Of a DNA stretch of 7,706 nt, positions 1 to 6,929 are shown piece after piece. Position numbers and translations under genes: made by a program. The stretch comes from Buchnera aphidicola (Hyadaphis tataricae) (GTDB taxonomy: Bacteria; Pseudomonadota; Gammaproteobacteria; Enterobacterales; Enterobacteriaceae). Position 1 is the first letter of the stretch. The number at the start of each line of letters is the position of its first letter. The stretch is from positions 1-7,706 of the forward strand of contig NZ_CP034874.1 in assembly GCF_005081445.1 (NCBI RefSeq). Reading direction: 5' to 3'. Below the pieces are notes generated by a model. That model saw only the letters and a list, made by a program, of their open reading frames with translations. It did not search any database and had not been told where the DNA came from.

Positions 1-22
1 TATTGTATAAAATTATTTTATT
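1..22. repeat. Left half of 44-bp palindrome spanning the window ends
   Basis: The first 22 bases (beginning TATTGTATAAAATTATTT) are the exact reverse complement of the last 22. Joined as a circle they form a perfect 44-bp palindrome with no spacer, lying between the repA1 stop and the leuA start. It is almost pure A/T with one G and one C, so it would be a poor terminator by stem stability but could extrude as a cruciform or bind a protein. It probably also lies in or near the leuA promoter region, although I could not identify a convincing -35/-10 pair. Confidence 0.8.
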
Positions 23-62
23 TAAAAAATCTAATCACACTTATTTTTCGAGAAAAAATTTT

Positions 63-1601
63 ATGAAATCCAAAGTTATTATTCTTGATACAACATTACG
101 TGACGGCGAACAAGCTTTACAAGCTAGTTTAAGTGCTAAAGAAAAATTAAGAATTGCATTATCTTTAGAGAAATGTGGAATAGATATCATAGAAGCAGGG
201 TTCCCAATTTCCTCTCCTGGAGATTTTAAATCAGTCCAAGCTATATCAAGAAAAATTAAAAATAGCAAAATATGTAGTTTAGCAAGATGTTTGGAAAAAG
301 ATATTGATATAGCAGGTCAAGCTATATCTGCATCTAATAATTCTCGTATTCATATTTTTTTAGCAACCTCAACATTACATATTACATCAAAACTTAGAAA
401 AAATTTTGATGAAATTATTGAAATGGCTATTTTTTCTGTTAAAAAAGCATTACGTTACACCAATGACGTTCAATTTTCTTGTGAAGATGCTAGTAGAACA
501 ACTATCGATAATTTATGTCGTATTGTAGAAAAACTAATTAAATCAGGTGTCAAAACTATCAATATACCTGATACTGTAGGTTACACAATTCCCAATGAAA
601 TATGTTCAATAATAAATCAGTTATTTGAACGTGTTCCTAATATTCATAAGGCTGTTATTTCTGTTCATTGTCATGATGATTTAGGTATGGCAGTAGGAAA
701 CTCAATATCAGCTATACAATCTGGAGCCAGACAAATCGAAGGAACTATTAATGGTATTGGAGAAAGAGCTGGAAACACAGCATTAGAAGAAATTATTATG
801 GCTATTAAAGTTAGAGAAGATATTTTAAAAGTTTCTACTAATATAGTGCATAAAGAAATTTATCGAACCAGTAAAATTGTCAGTCAAATTTGTAATATGC
901 CTATTCCTTCTAATAAAGCTATAGTAGGAAGTAACGCATTTGCACATTCTTCAGGAATTCATCAAGATGGTGTTTTAAAAAACAGACAAAATTATGAAAT
1001 TATGGATCCTAGTAGTATCGGTTTAAAAGATGTTAAATTAAATTTAACATCTCGTTCTGGAAGGGCAGCAGTAAAATATTATATGGACGAAATGGGTTAT
1101 AAAAAAAATGATTATAATATAGATGATTTATATGCAGCTTTTTTAAAATTAGCTGATAAAAAAGGACAAGTGTTTGATTATGATTTAGAAGCTTTAGCAT
1201 TTATGAATCAACAACAAGAAGAATCTGATTATTTTTTACTCAAATTTTTTAGCGTTCAATCTATTTCTAATGGATTATCAACAGCTTCAGTAAAATTATT
1301 ATGTGGTAATAAAACATATACTGAATCAGCTACAACAAGAAATGGGCCTGTTGATGCAATCTATCAAGCAATAAATCGCATTACACATTTTCCTATAGTA
1401 TTACAGAAATTTCAATTAGTAGCTAAGGGGAGAGGCAAAGATGCATTAGGTCAAGTTGATATTTTAGTAGAATATAACAATCGTAAGTTTCATGGAATAG
1501 GTTTAGCAACTGATATTATCGAATCATCCGCTCAAGCAATGATTAATATATTAAATATTATATGGAAATTACAACAAATCAACAAAAAATTAAGAAAGTA
1601 A
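63..1601 (+). CDS. leuA: 2-isopropylmalate synthase
   Basis: Catalyses the first committed step of leucine synthesis, condensing acetyl-CoA with 2-ketoisovalerate to 2-isopropylmalate in the cytoplasm. The 512-residue product is close to the enterobacterial length. It starts with the family signature DTTLRDGEQ (residues 9-17, with catalytic Arg13 and metal ligand Asp14). It has the metal-binding [12 protein letters not shown] (from His202), GERAGN (233-238) and HSSGIHQDG (from 295). The C-terminal part (about 390-512, including GPVDAIYQA and [11 protein letters not shown]) is the allosteric leucine-binding domain, so feedback inhibition is probably kept. The ATG at 63 was chosen because the family N-terminus begins there. 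The frame is open upstream to position 3 but gives 20 unrelated residues. A weak GAGA lies 9 bases before the start. It is first of four leu genes. Recognition is near certain. Confidence 0.97.
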   Translation: MKSKVIILDTTLRDGEQALQASLSAKEKLRIALSLEKCGIDIIEAGFPISSPGDFKSVQAISRKIKNSKICSLARCLEKDIDIAGQAISASNNSRIHIFLATSTLHITSKLRKNFDEIIEMAIFSVKKALRYTNDVQFSCEDASRTTIDNLCRIVEKLIKSGVKTINIPDTVGYTIPNEICSIINQLFERVPNIHKAVISVHCHDDLGMAVGNSISAIQSGARQIEGTINGIGERAGNTALEEIIMAIKVREDILKVSTNIVHKEIYRTSKIVSQICNMPIPSNKAIVGSNAFAHSSGIHQDGVLKNRQNYEIMDPSSIGLKDVKLNLTSRSGRAAVKYYMDEMGYKKNDYNIDDLYAAFLKLADKKGQVFDYDLEALAFMNQQQEESDYFLLKFFSVQSISNGLSTASVKLLCGNKTYTESATTRNGPVDAIYQAINRITHFPIVLQKFQLVAKGRGKDALGQVDILVEYNNRKFHGIGLATDIIESSAQAMINILNIIWKLQQINKKLRK

Positions 1602-1685
1602 AGCGCGCTCCCTTTTTTTTGTAAAAAAATTTATACCCTTATTTATTTTATAGAAATAATTTTATTTACGAGAACACATTGAATA
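1602..1685 (+). other. leuA-leuB spacer with a GC-rich patch and T-tract
   Basis: This 84-bp gap is the only sizeable one inside the leu cluster. It opens directly after the leuA stop with the palindrome AGCGCGCT (1602-1609), then CCC and eight T (1613-1620). The rest is A/T with no evident open frame. The GC patch followed by a T run resembles the 3' half of a terminator, but no proper stem with a loop can be drawn from it. It may be a pause or processing site, or a remnant of one. I see no convincing promoter for leuB. Confidence 0.45.
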
Positions 1686-2774
1686 ATGAAAAAATATTAT
1701 ATTGCAGTATTACCAGGAGATGGAATTGGACCTGAAGTAATGAAAGAAACTTGCAAAGTTATACAAGTTTTAAAAACGCATTTTTCATTACCCATAGAAA
1801 CAAAAATATTCAATATTGGTGGTGCCGCCATCGATCTTGAAGGTGTTGCACTACCGCAAAAAACATTAAAGGGATGTGAAAATTCTAATGCAATTTTATT
1901 GGGTTCTGTAGGTGGTACAAAATGGGATCAATTACCTACAAAAGAGCGACCTGAAAGAGCAGCTTTATTGCCATTAAGAAAACATTTTGGATTGTTTTCT
2001 AATTTGAGACCCTTAAGGTTATATTCAGAATTAAATTTTTTATCCCCACTGCGTTCAGAGATAGTAAAAGATGGTTTTGATATATTATGCATAAGAGAAT
2101 TAACAGGTGGTATGTATTTTGGAAAACCACGAGGACGATTTATAAACAAAACATTGAGTTATGCTTTTGATACAGAGATTTATTATGAATTTGAAATTGA
2201 AAGAATTGCTCATTTAGCTTTTAGATTAGCTAAATTTAGAAAAAAAAAGGTTTGTTCTATCGATAAAGCTAATGTTCTTCACAGTTCTATTTTGTGGAGA
2301 GAAGTAGTAGAAAATGTTTCTAAAAAATATCCTGATGTATCTTTATCTCATTTATACGTTGATAATGCCTGTATGCAAATTATTAAAAATCCTTCTCAAT
2401 TTGATGTTTTGTTATGTTCTAATCTTTTTGGAGATATTATTTCAGATGAATGTGCAATGATTACTGGTTCTGTAGGTATGTTGCCATCAGCTAGTTTAAA
2501 TGAGCATAACTTTGGATTGTATGAGCCTGCAGGAGGTTCCGCACCTGATATTGCAGGCAAAAATCTTGCTAATCCTATAGCCCAAATTCTTTCACTGTCT
2601 ATGTTAATAAGATACAGTATGAATTTAAATGAAATAGCGGATAAAATTGAGAATGCTATACTTTCTGTTTTAAGAGCAGGCTATGCAACTAGAGATATAT
2701 GTCATGATAAAAACTATTTGACAACCAGTGAAATGGGAAATCTTATTGTTGAATTTTTAACTAAGAGTAAATAA
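1686..2774 (+). CDS. leuB: 3-isopropylmalate dehydrogenase
   Basis: NAD-dependent oxidative decarboxylation of 3-isopropylmalate, giving 2-ketoisocaproate after CO2 loss; the third step of leucine synthesis, cytoplasmic. The 362-residue length is normal. Visible family features are the N-terminal [10 protein letters not shown] (9-18), substrate-binding arginines in [14 protein letters not shown] (Arg98, Arg108), [11 protein letters not shown] (136-146), catalytic Lys194 in DKANVL, metal-binding aspartates in YVDNA (Asp226) and [10 protein letters not shown] (Asp250, Asp254), and the NAD-binding loop [13 protein letters not shown] (280-292). The ATG at 1686 matches the expected N-terminus ([12 protein letters not shown]); only a weak GAG lies 13 bases upstream. 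It is separated from leuA by the largest gap in the leu cluster (84 bp) and followed 3 bp later by leuC, so leuB and leuC are surely co-transcribed. Confidence 0.97.
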   Translation: MKKYYIAVLPGDGIGPEVMKETCKVIQVLKTHFSLPIETKIFNIGGAAIDLEGVALPQKTLKGCENSNAILLGSVGGTKWDQLPTKERPERAALLPLRKHFGLFSNLRPLRLYSELNFLSPLRSEIVKDGFDILCIRELTGGMYFGKPRGRFINKTLSYAFDTEIYYEFEIERIAHLAFRLAKFRKKKVCSIDKANVLHSSILWREVVENVSKKYPDVSLSHLYVDNACMQIIKNPSQFDVLLCSNLFGDIISDECAMITGSVGMLPSASLNEHNFGLYEPAGGSAPDIAGKNLANPIAQILSLSMLIRYSMNLNEIADKIENAILSVLRAGYATRDICHDKNYLTTSEMGNLIVEFLTKSK

Positions 2775-2777
2775 AAA

Positions 2778-4202
2778 ATGAAAAAAACTTTATATGAAAA
2801 AATATATGATTCTCATGTAGTAGTAAATCAAAATAAAGATAGATCTTCTCTTTTATATGTGGATTTACACTTGCTTCATGAGGTTACATCACCTCAAGCT
2901 TTTGCTTCGCTGCGCAGCAAAAATCGCAAAGTAAGACAACCTAATAAAACTTTTGCTACTATGGATCACAATGTTTCAACAATAAGTAAAGATATTAATG
3001 CGTCCGGATCTATGGCTAAGATACAAATGCAAGAATTAAAAAAAAATTGTGATCAATTTGATATACCGTTATATGATTTACATAACCCTAATCAAGGTAT
3101 AGTTCATGTCATAGGTCCCGAACAAGGAATGACTTTGCCAGGCACAATTATTGTTTGCGGTGATTCTCATACTTCCACTCATGGAGCATTTGGTGCATTA
3201 TCTTTCGGTATTGGTACTTCAGAAGTTGAACATGTTCTTGCAACTCAAACGTTAAAACAACAACGTTTTCAAAATATGAAAATTGAAATCATAGGTAATG
3301 TACCAGCATTTATTACTGCTAAGGATATCATTTTATTTATTATAGGACAATTAGGATCATCTGTAGGTCTTGGTTATGTGATTGAATTTTGCGGAAACGT
3401 CGTTCAAGACATGAGCATGGAAGAAAGAATGACTATGTGTAATATGGCTATTGAAATGGGCGCAAAATCTGGATTGATAGCTCCAGATGAAACTACGTAT
3501 GCATATTTAAAAAATAAAACTTATGCACCCGTGGGTCAATATTGGGATAAGGCAGTTGAATATTGGAAAACTTTAGAAACAGATGAGAATGCTGTATTTG
3601 ATAAAACTTTTACTATTGATGTATCGAATCTTTTGCCCCAGGTAACATGGGGTACAAATCCAGATCAAGTAATCTCTATCAATGAAAAAATACCTAGTTT
3701 TAGTTCCTTTGATGATTTAAATAAAAGACGTTTAGCTGAATTATCTTGTAATTATATGAATTTAAAACCAGGCACGTATTTGACTGATATCAAGGTAGAT
3801 GTAATTTTCATCGGATCTTGTACAAATTCTCGAATAGAAGATTTAAGATCAGCATCAGAGATACTAAAAAATAAAAAAATTTCTAATAATGTTAAAGCTA
3901 TTGTTGTTCCTGGATCTGGTTTAGTTAAACAACAAGCTGAGAAAGAAGGTTTAGATAAAATATTTATTAATGCTGGTTTTGAATGGAGATTACCTGGTTG
4001 TTCTATGTGTTTAGGTATGAATAAGGATAGATTAAGTAAAGGAGAACGTTGTGCTTCTACTAGTAATAGAAATTTTGAAGGTCGTCAAGGTAGAGGTGGT
4101 CGTACACATTTAGTGAGTCCTATTATGGCTGCAGCAGCTGCATTATACGGTAAATTTTTTGATATTAGAAATTTAACAAATGAGAATAATAAAAATGTTT
4201 AA
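2778..4202 (+). CDS. leuC: 3-isopropylmalate dehydratase, large subunit
   Basis: Large subunit of the LeuCD isomerase, an aconitase-family [4Fe-4S] enzyme that interconverts 2- and 3-isopropylmalate (second step of leucine synthesis). At 474 residues it is slightly longer than the E. coli protein. The cluster cysteines are all present: Cys348 in GSCTNSR and Cys408/Cys411 in PGCSMC. Other conserved blocks are HEVTSPQAF (34-42), TMDHNVST (61-68), [15 protein letters not shown] (127-141), [14 protein letters not shown] (146-159), and the C-terminal [19 protein letters not shown] (427-445). A short Asn/Lys-rich tail (about 467-474) is extra and overlaps the leuD start. The ATG at 2778 lies 3 bp after the leuB stop, with AAGAG 10 bases upstream inside leuB. 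It needs LeuD as partner and iron-sulfur assembly supplied by the chromosome. Confidence 0.97.
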   Translation: MKKTLYEKIYDSHVVVNQNKDRSSLLYVDLHLLHEVTSPQAFASLRSKNRKVRQPNKTFATMDHNVSTISKDINASGSMAKIQMQELKKNCDQFDIPLYDLHNPNQGIVHVIGPEQGMTLPGTIIVCGDSHTSTHGAFGALSFGIGTSEVEHVLATQTLKQQRFQNMKIEIIGNVPAFITAKDIILFIIGQLGSSVGLGYVIEFCGNVVQDMSMEERMTMCNMAIEMGAKSGLIAPDETTYAYLKNKTYAPVGQYWDKAVEYWKTLETDENAVFDKTFTIDVSNLLPQVTWGTNPDQVISINEKIPSFSSFDDLNKRRLAELSCNYMNLKPGTYLTDIKVDVIFIGSCTNSRIEDLRSASEILKNKKISNNVKAIVVPGSGLVKQQAEKEGLDKIFINAGFEWRLPGCSMCLGMNKDRLSKGERCASTSNRNFEGRQGRGGRTHLVSPIMAAAAALYGKFFDIRNLTNENNKNV

Positions 4203-4824
4203 ATTTATTGAACATCATGGCGTTGTTTTGCCATTAAATTTTTCAAATATAGATACTGATCTCATTATACCTAAACAGTTTTTAAAAAAAATCAACAAAA
4301 TAGGTTTAGGAAAATATTTATTTCATGATTGGCGTTATAAAGATTTAAATCAATCAGTTTTAAATGATAAATTTATTTTAAATAAAACAATATATCAAAA
4401 ATCTAGTATTTTATTAACCAGAGAGAATTTTGGTTGTGGTTCATCAAGAGAGCATGCAGTATGGTCTTTGTTAGATTATGGATTTCGGGTTATAATTGCA
4501 TCTAGTTTTAGTGATATATTTTATAATAATAGTTTTAATAATAAACTTTTATTGATTACCTTAGGTAAAACAGTTATTGAATCTCTTTTTGATATTGTTA
4601 ATAAAGATATAGGGGTTAGTTTTAACATTAATTTATTAAATAGAAAAATTTTGGTTAATGATATTACATTCTCATTTCTAATAGATGATTTTCGTCGTTT
4701 TTGTTTATTAAATGATTTAGATCATATAGATTTAACTACAACACACATGAAAGATATTGATATTTATGAAAAAAAAATACCCGATTTTCTTTTAAAACGA
4801 AAAGAATTTGAATCAAATATTTAA
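4195..4824 (+). CDS. leuD: 3-isopropylmalate dehydratase, small subunit
   Basis: Small (swivel-domain) subunit that completes the active site of the LeuCD isopropylmalate isomerase. The 209-residue product has the family N-terminus [20 protein letters not shown], then IIPKQFL (to about residue 30), the substrate-binding loop [11 protein letters not shown] (79-89) and the [12 protein letters not shown] stretch (105-116). The ATG at 4195 is chosen because MFKFIEHHG aligns with other LeuD N-termini. An in-frame ATG at 4180 would add five residues (MRIIK) that the family does not need. The start lies inside leuC: the genes overlap by 8 bases, which suggests translational coupling to keep the two subunits balanced. 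GAG at 4182-4184 could act as a weak ribosome binding site. It is last in the cluster and followed by a strong palindrome. Confidence 0.95.
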   Translation: MFKFIEHHGVVLPLNFSNIDTDLIIPKQFLKKINKIGLGKYLFHDWRYKDLNQSVLNDKFILNKTIYQKSSILLTRENFGCGSSREHAVWSLLDYGFRVIIASSFSDIFYNNSFNNKLLLITLGKTVIESLFDIVNKDIGVSFNINLLNRKILVNDITFSFLIDDFRRFCLLNDLDHIDLTTTHMKDIDIYEKKIPDFLLKRKEFESNI

Positions 4825-4833
4825 AAATTTTTT

Positions 4834-4883
4834 TAAAAAAAATAGCGAAAGTTTTAATATTAAAACTTTCGCTATTTTTTTTA
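4834..4883. terminator. Perfect 50-bp palindrome after leuD, probable bidirectional terminator
   Basis: Two 25-base arms pair perfectly with no spacer, centred between 4858 and 4859 (core GTTTTAATATTAAAAC, outer AATAGCGAAA / TTTCGCTATT). The arm contains the GCG/CGC pairs that would anchor an RNA hairpin, and both strands end in A/T runs, so a transcript from either side would form a stem followed by U residues. It begins 10 bases after the leuD stop and lies between convergent leuD and repA2. That fits termination of the leu operon and, from the other side, of repA2 transcription. A role as a cruciform or replication signal is also possible. Confidence 0.8.
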
Positions 4884-5159
4884 TGTTTCTTTTTCTTTTA
4901 TATAAGATTTAAACACTGTTATTTTGCATTTATTCAACATAAAGCATTTACAAAAAAAAACAACATGCATTTAAGATATTAAAAAGCAAAAAAACAAAGT
5001 CATATAAGTGGATTTGAAAAAAATTTTTAAAAAAGTGGTTTCAAAAAGTAAAAATAAAAAGAAAACATGTTTAGGAGGGGGGGAGAGAGGTCAAAATTAA
5101 AAAATTAAAAAATAGAAAATGTTACGTAAAAAACGCATTAATAAAAATACTTAAATTGT
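4884..5159. other. Non-coding region downstream of repA2, candidate replication origin
   Basis: No gene is visible in these 276 bases. The + strand is strikingly rich in A and poor in C from about 4950 onward. It holds three direct copies of GCATTTA (4926, 4944, 4967), a pair of imperfect repeats (AAGTGGATTTGAAAAA at 5006 and AAGTGGTTTCAAAAA at 5033, 27 bp apart), and an 18-base G-rich tract (5073-5090). In IncFII plasmids the origin and its cis-acting element lie just downstream of repA, and this region has that position relative to repA2. I see no consensus DnaA box here, only a near match at 4929-4940, so the origin call is an inference. Confidence 0.35.
5073..5090 (+). other. G-rich purine tract
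   Basis: The 18-base run AGGAGGGGGGGAGAGAGG has 13 G and 5 A, with seven consecutive G at 5077-5083, in a region otherwise nearly all A/T. It contains a perfect AGGAGG but no suitably spaced start codon follows: the nearest ATG, at 5119, opens only 11 codons. It could form a two-tier G-quadruplex or a purine triplex, or act as a primase or replication signal. Its function is unknown. Confidence 0.5.
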
Positions 5160-6014
5160 TTAATTTTTAGGATATTGATTTTTAGCTATTTTTCGTAAAT
5201 AATAATAACTAATATTCACCTGTTTTTTTAATCCATGAGGACCTAATTTAGTTAATTCGCTTAAAGAATATTTAGAAACTAAAGCACGAAGAATAGTTTG
5301 TCTTGCTTCGGTTTCATTTAAAGATATCAATTTTTGTGCATTTCTTTGCTTTTTATAAAATGCATGTCTTGACATTCTATATTTTAAAATACTTTTCATT
5401 TGAATATCTTTAGATCGTCTTTTAGCATCAAGAATTGTAATAGGATTCAATCCTTTACTAATAAGATTTTTGTTAATCCATCCTAATTGTTGTTGTTGAG
5501 CATTTATTATTTTTTTTTCAGAAATGCCCAATAACATAAAAAATAATGGGGTTAATTTAATAATTTTAGGCATATAATTACCCAACATTTTATCCCATTG
5601 TTTTTGACAGATTACAAAACCCATAGGTTCCATAAAATTAGTAATTAATCTCGATGCACGCGTGATAGATTTGTTTCCTGCTTTAGAATATGTAGATAAT
5701 CCACATTCATCAGATAACTGTTCTACAGATGCTTGAACTAATTCAGAAGAAATATTAAAATGATAAAGCATAGCTGAAACCATTGCTCTCATTGCGCACG
5801 CACGATGTTTATTTAATAGTCTAAACCTTTTTAAAGCAAATGTTCTAGACTTGATATTTTTTGCTTGCAAAAAAAAACTTAACTCACATCTAGCAACGTC
5901 TATTTCTTCTGCCTTTTTCATTGCGTCACAGATAAAAAAAGGTCGACGTTTTTGATTTTTAGGAGGTTGAAAAGTTGGATTAGAATTGTATATATAACAT
6001 TGTCTTGATGTCAT
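5160..6014 (-). CDS. repA2: IncFII-type replication initiator RepA2
   Basis: Plasmid replication initiation protein of the IncFII RepA family, 284 residues, expected to bind the origin and start theta replication with host factors. The family core is well kept: NKHRACAMRAMV (68-79), ASVEQLSDECGLSTYS (95-110), AGNKSITRASRLITNFMEPMGF (112-133, probable DNA-binding region), WDKMLGNYMPK (140-150), LTPLFFMLLGISEKKI (154-169), a basic segment (about 185-230, with DAKRRSKDIQMK and SRHAFYKKQRNAQKL) and SELTKLGPHGLKK (252-264). The ATG at 6014 gives an N-terminus (SRQCYIYNS) matching that of repA1. It is the only gene on the - strand, convergent with leuD and divergent from yqhA. Of the two RepA proteins it looks closer to the ancestral form. 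The name follows the gene order I recall for Buchnera pLeu; the repA1/repA2 numbering is less certain than the family. Confidence 0.9.
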   Translation of the reverse strand: MTSRQCYIYNSNPTFQPPKNQKRRPFFICDAMKKAEEIDVARCELSFFLQAKNIKSRTFALKRFRLLNKHRACAMRAMVSAMLYHFNISSELVQASVEQLSDECGLSTYSKAGNKSITRASRLITNFMEPMGFVICQKQWDKMLGNYMPKIIKLTPLFFMLLGISEKKIINAQQQQLGWINKNLISKGLNPITILDAKRRSKDIQMKSILKYRMSRHAFYKKQRNAQKLISLNETEARQTILRALVSKYSLSELTKLGPHGLKKQVNISYYYLRKIAKNQYPKN

Positions 6015-6111
6015 AAAATTATACTTAAATTAGTAAAAAATCATATTTTATTCAACGTAAAAATAAGAATTTTTTGATATTTATAATATATACTTTACTT
6101 TTATTTTTTTT

Positions 6112-6120
6112 TGTGAATAA
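6112..6120 (-). promoter_or_regulatory. DnaA box
   Basis: TGTGAATAA on the + strand reads TTATTCACA on the - strand, which fits the DnaA box consensus TTATNCACA. It lies in the divergent repA2-yqhA intergenic region, about 100 bp upstream of the repA2 start. A second site, TTTATCACA at 6148-6156, differs from the looser consensus at one base. A single box can occur by chance in A/T-rich DNA, but its intergenic position next to a repA gene is sensible for replication or repA control. Confidence 0.4.
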
Positions 6121-6203
6121 ATGTAATTTATTAGGAATATTGATATATTTATCACAGATTTAAATTATTTTCAATATAACTTATTAGTATTTTTGAAACT
6201 ATT

Positions 6204-6232
6204 TTGGTATAAAAAATTTTTATGAGTATCAT
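6204..6232 (+). promoter_or_regulatory. Candidate sigma-70 promoter for yqhA
   Basis: TTGGTA (6204-6209) and TATCAT (6227-6232) are separated by 17 bases and match the -35 and -10 consensus at four and five of six positions. Transcription would start near 6238, leaving a leader of about 48 bases before the yqhA ATG, including the AGGA at 6271. A/T-rich DNA yields many such matches, so this is a reasonable candidate rather than a firm call. repA1 may be reached by read-through, as I see no terminator after yqhA. Confidence 0.35.
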
Positions 6233-6285
6233 TGGTATTTTTATAGAGATCATTTTTGATTAAAACAATTAGGAACAATAAAAAA

Positions 6286-6783
6286 ATGGAAAAGATTATT
6301 GAAAAAACTATATATGCTTCTCGTTGGTTGATGTTTCCCGTTTATATAGGTTTATCATTTGGATTTATATTATTAACTATAAAGTTTTTTCAACAAATTA
6401 TATTTATAATTCCAGATATTTTATCTATGTCTGAATCTGGTTTAGTTTTAGTGGTTTTATCTTCGATTGATATTGCCTTAGTAGGAGGACTATTAGTCAT
6501 GGTAATGTTTTCTGGTTATGAAAATTTTATTTCTAAAATGGATATTCAGGATAATCAAAAACGATTAGGATGGATGGGGACGATGGATGTTAATTCAATA
6601 AAAAATAAGGTAGCTTCATCAATAGTAGCTATATCTTCTGTGCATCTTTTGCGGATTTTTATGGAAGCAGAAAAAATTTTAGATGATAAAATTATGTTGT
6701 GTGTTATAATTCATCTTACTTTTGTATTATCTGCTTTTGGAATGGCATATATTGATAAAATGAGCAAAAAAAAACATTCTTAA
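6286..6783 (+). CDS. yqhA: YqhA/UPF0114 family inner-membrane protein
   Basis: Small inner-membrane protein of the UPF0114 (YqhA) family, with no firmly established function. The 165-residue product closely follows the E. coli YqhA pattern: [20 protein letters not shown] at the start, [16 protein letters not shown] (66-81), [20 protein letters not shown] (107-126) and [15 protein letters not shown] (141-155). Three to four hydrophobic segments can be seen (about 15-40, 52-76, 109-126, 136-155), ending in a basic tail. I chose the ATG at 6286 over an upstream in-frame TTG at 6256 because the family N-terminus begins at MEK and an AGGA lies 11 bases before it. The gene is known on Buchnera leucine plasmids (often as ORF1), between the two repA genes as here. 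Its retention in such a reduced replicon suggests a useful role, but none can be read from the sequence. Confidence 0.93.
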   Translation: MEKIIEKTIYASRWLMFPVYIGLSFGFILLTIKFFQQIIFIIPDILSMSESGLVLVVLSSIDIALVGGLLVMVMFSGYENFISKMDIQDNQKRLGWMGTMDVNSIKNKVASSIVAISSVHLLRIFMEAEKILDDKIMLCVIIHLTFVLSAFGMAYIDKMSKKKHS

Positions 6784-6823
6784 TTAGTGATTATGAGAAA
6801 AAATATTATTGATTAATAAAATT

Positions 6824-6925
6824 ATGCCTAAAAACATGCTTGATATAATAAGTAGTAATGTAATAAAATTAAATTTTCACTCAACAAATATAGTCCATAA
6901 TTTCCAAAAAATATATTTTACTTAA
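6824..6925 (+). CDS. Possible 33-codon leader peptide upstream of repA1
   Basis: An open frame of 33 codons starts with ATG at 6824 (MPKNMLDIISSNVIKL and on) and stops at TAA 6923-6925. Its stop shares a base with an ATG at 6925, whose four-codon frame (MKCI) stops at TAG 6937-6939, and that stop shares its last base with the GTG at 6939, a possible repA1 start. In IncFII and related plasmids a short leader peptide is translationally coupled to repA, so the layout is suggestive. There is no good ribosome binding site and no recognisable protein family. In DNA this AT-rich, such a frame could arise by chance. Treat as a hypothesis. Confidence 0.25.
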   Translation: MPKNMLDIISSNVIKLNFHSTNIVHNFQKIYFT

Positions 6926-6929
6926 TGAA

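Larger units (their letters stand above)
6015..6285. other. Divergent intergenic region between repA2 and yqhA
   Basis: These 271 bases must hold the promoters for repA2 (leftward) and yqhA (rightward). Visible elements are the DnaA box at 6112-6120, the candidate yqhA promoter, and an imperfect tandem repeat of about 21 bp (TTTTTATGAGTATCATT at 6217 against TTTTTATAGAGATCATT at 6238). On the - strand a TATGAT at about 6041-6046 could be a repA2 -10 element but lacks a good -35. I see no RNA gene and no further open frame worth calling. Confidence 0.4.

Noticed and set aside
3..62. 20-residue N-terminal extension of LeuA
   Set aside because: The family N-terminus begins at the ATG at 63, the upstream part is unlike any LeuA, and it starts within the junction palindrome.
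41..268. 75-codon frame on the - strand within leuA
   Set aside because: It lies wholly opposite the well-conserved leuA start region, has no recognisable protein features, and is best read as a shadow of leuA codon structure.
1928..2149. 73-codon frame on the - strand within leuB
   Set aside because: It is antisense to conserved leuB motifs with no family resemblance or start signal.
4180..4194. Alternative leuD start at ATG 4180
   Set aside because: It adds five residues before the conserved MFKFIEHHG start; the ATG at 4195 aligns with other LeuD proteins and has GAG upstream.
5119..5154. 11-codon frame after the AGGAGG in the purine tract
   Set aside because: The start is about 40 bases from the AGGAGG, far beyond ribosome-binding spacing, and the peptide is too short and unrecognisable.
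4884..5159. CRISPR-like or tandem repeat array
   Set aside because: The GCATTTA and AAGTGG repeats are too short, few and unevenly spaced for an array.
6256..6285. TTG start for yqhA with ten extra residues
   Set aside because: The known YqhA N-terminus aligns with the ATG at 6286, which also has an AGGA upstream.
6784..6823. Possible terminator after yqhA
   Set aside because: TTATTGATTAATAA could form only a five-pair A/T stem without a following T run, too weak to call.
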